Source of the DNA: Oscillospiraceae bacterium
Lineage (GTDB): Bacteria > Bacillota > Clostridia > Oscillospirales > Ruminococcaceae
Direction: 5' to 3'
Assembly: GCA_031271475.1 (NCBI GenBank)
Contig: JAISVP010000023.1
Coordinates: 1-5,767 of the forward strand
DNA: 5,767 bases
Every line of letters begins with the position of its first letter. The stretch's first letter is position 1. Of the stretch, positions 5,291-5,767 are shown in pieces. The notes beneath the pieces are model-generated. The model did not search any database. It was not told where the DNA came from and saw nothing but the letters and a program-made list of their open reading frames with translations. The position numbers were made by a program, and so were the translations under genes.

Positions 5291-5295
5291 AAAGG
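5291..5295 (+). promoter_or_regulatory. Purine run touching the nrdD start codon
   Basis: AAAGG directly abuts the ATG at 5296 with no spacer, too close for a normal Shine-Dalgarno site. The other candidate, GAGAAAG (5274-5280), is 15 bases away. Ribosome loading on nrdD may therefore be weak, or may use another signal. Confidence 0.35.
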
Positions 5296-5767
5296 ATGAT
5301 TACTCATATACAGAAACGTGACGGAAGGAAAGTTCCGTTTAATTTAGAAAAGATAGCCAATGCGGTCTTCAAGGCGGCAGGAGCGGTAGGCGGTACGGAT
5401 TTTGATACCGCAATGGAAATTGCCGTAAAAGTTGCTGACATAGCGGAGAAGTCGTATAAAATACCGACAGTCGAACAGATACAGGATTTGGTAGAAAAGG
5501 TTTTAATTGAGGACGGACATGCCAAAACAGCTAAAGCTTATATACTGTACCGATTTGAACGCACACGCATAAGGGATACAAAAAGCAAGCTTATGAAAGA
5601 GCTTGACGATATTACTTTCAAGAGTGCGGAAGAAGTCGATCTGAAACGTGAAAATGCGAATATTGACGGCAATACGGCAATGGGAACAATGCTGAAATAC
5701 GGCTCTGTCACGGCTAAGGAATATTATCAGAGACTCGTACTTGACGCAAAGCATTCCGAAGCGCATG
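5296..5767 (+). CDS. nrdD: Anaerobic ribonucleoside-triphosphate reductase, N-terminal part (3' end outside window)
   Basis: NrdD is the class III, oxygen-sensitive glycyl-radical enzyme that reduces ribonucleoside triphosphates to deoxyribonucleotides. It works with the radical-SAM activase NrdG, not visible here. The first 157 residues are seen. Residues about 3-95 form an ATP-cone regulatory domain (IQKRDGRKVPFNLEKIANAV near the start, KIPTVEQIQDLVEKVLIEDG at 55-74, AKAYILYRFER at 79-89), which senses ATP/dATP. The catalytic part begins with the NrdD hallmark NANIDGNTAMGTMLKYGS (120-137). The glycyl radical site is near the C-terminus, beyond the edge. The ATG at 5296 is chosen because MITHIQKRDGRKV fits the usual start of the family, although the only nearby ribosome-binding-like bases abut it. 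No other start codon in frame is convincing upstream. Confidence 0.95.
   Translation, partial: MITHIQKRDGRKVPFNLEKIANAVFKAAGAVGGTDFDTAMEIAVKVADIAEKSYKIPTVEQIQDLVEKVLIEDGHAKTAKAYILYRFERTRIRDTKSKLMKELDDITFKSAEEVDLKRENANIDGNTAMGTMLKYGSVTAKEYYQRLVLDAKHSEAH

Larger units (their letters stand above)
4974..5295. other. Non-coding repeat-rich region between the SGNH-like gene and nrdD
   Basis: These 322 bases hold no gene I can support. The content is a GC-rich hairpin repeat right after the stop (4974-5026), a weak stem followed by TTTTT (5026-5043), two near-identical 64-bp units 77 bp apart (5055-5195) with GC-rich hairpins at their ends, and about 90 bases leading to nrdD. The nrdD frame is open back through this stretch but offers no convincing earlier start. 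I found no sigma-A promoter for nrdD here, and no clear pair of NrdR boxes. Confidence 0.7.

Overview
The window looks like a stretch of a Bacillota chromosome, most likely an anaerobic clostridial (gut-type) bacterium. The reasons are a class III (anaerobic) ribonucleotide reductase, a TmcAL-type tRNA-Met modification enzyme, a membrane-bound transglutaminase-like protein of the Gram-positive type, purine-rich ribosome binding sites and near-consensus sigma-A promoters. The species cannot be named from the sequence. Most of the content is housekeeping. I see no phage, defence system, CRISPR array, tRNA or rRNA.

Layout. Bases 2-706 (+) are the end of a membrane transglutaminase-like protein cut by the window edge. 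Bases 755-2020 (+) are tmcAL, whose last 25 or so codons lie in a GC-rich repeat. Bases 2083-2403 (+) are panD. Facing it on the minus strand, with 2 bp between the stop codons, is the panB-panC pair (4018-2406), whose genes overlap by 4 bp. Bases 4041-4140 hold two divergent promoters, one for panBC and one for a rightward gene (about 4170-4973) encoding a membrane-anchored SGNH/GDSL-like protein that seems to have lost its catalytic residues. Bases 4974-5295 are non-coding and full of GC-rich hairpin repeats, including a 77-bp-period direct duplication. From 5296 to the right edge is the start of nrdD.

How the genes relate. PanB, PanC and PanD together make pantothenate (the coenzyme A precursor) from ketoisovalerate and aspartate. 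All three enzymes are here, but panD is inverted relative to panBC and appears to be read from the upstream tmcAL transcript. The other genes have no evident link to pantothenate synthesis.

The points most worth a second look are: the repeat family, with a compensatory base-pair change between two copies and one copy read as the TmcAL C-terminus; the apparently dead SGNH protein, whose reading frame continues upstream of its first ATG and suggests a non-ATG start; the convergent panD/panC junction; and an apparent short deletion in the PanC C-terminal domain.
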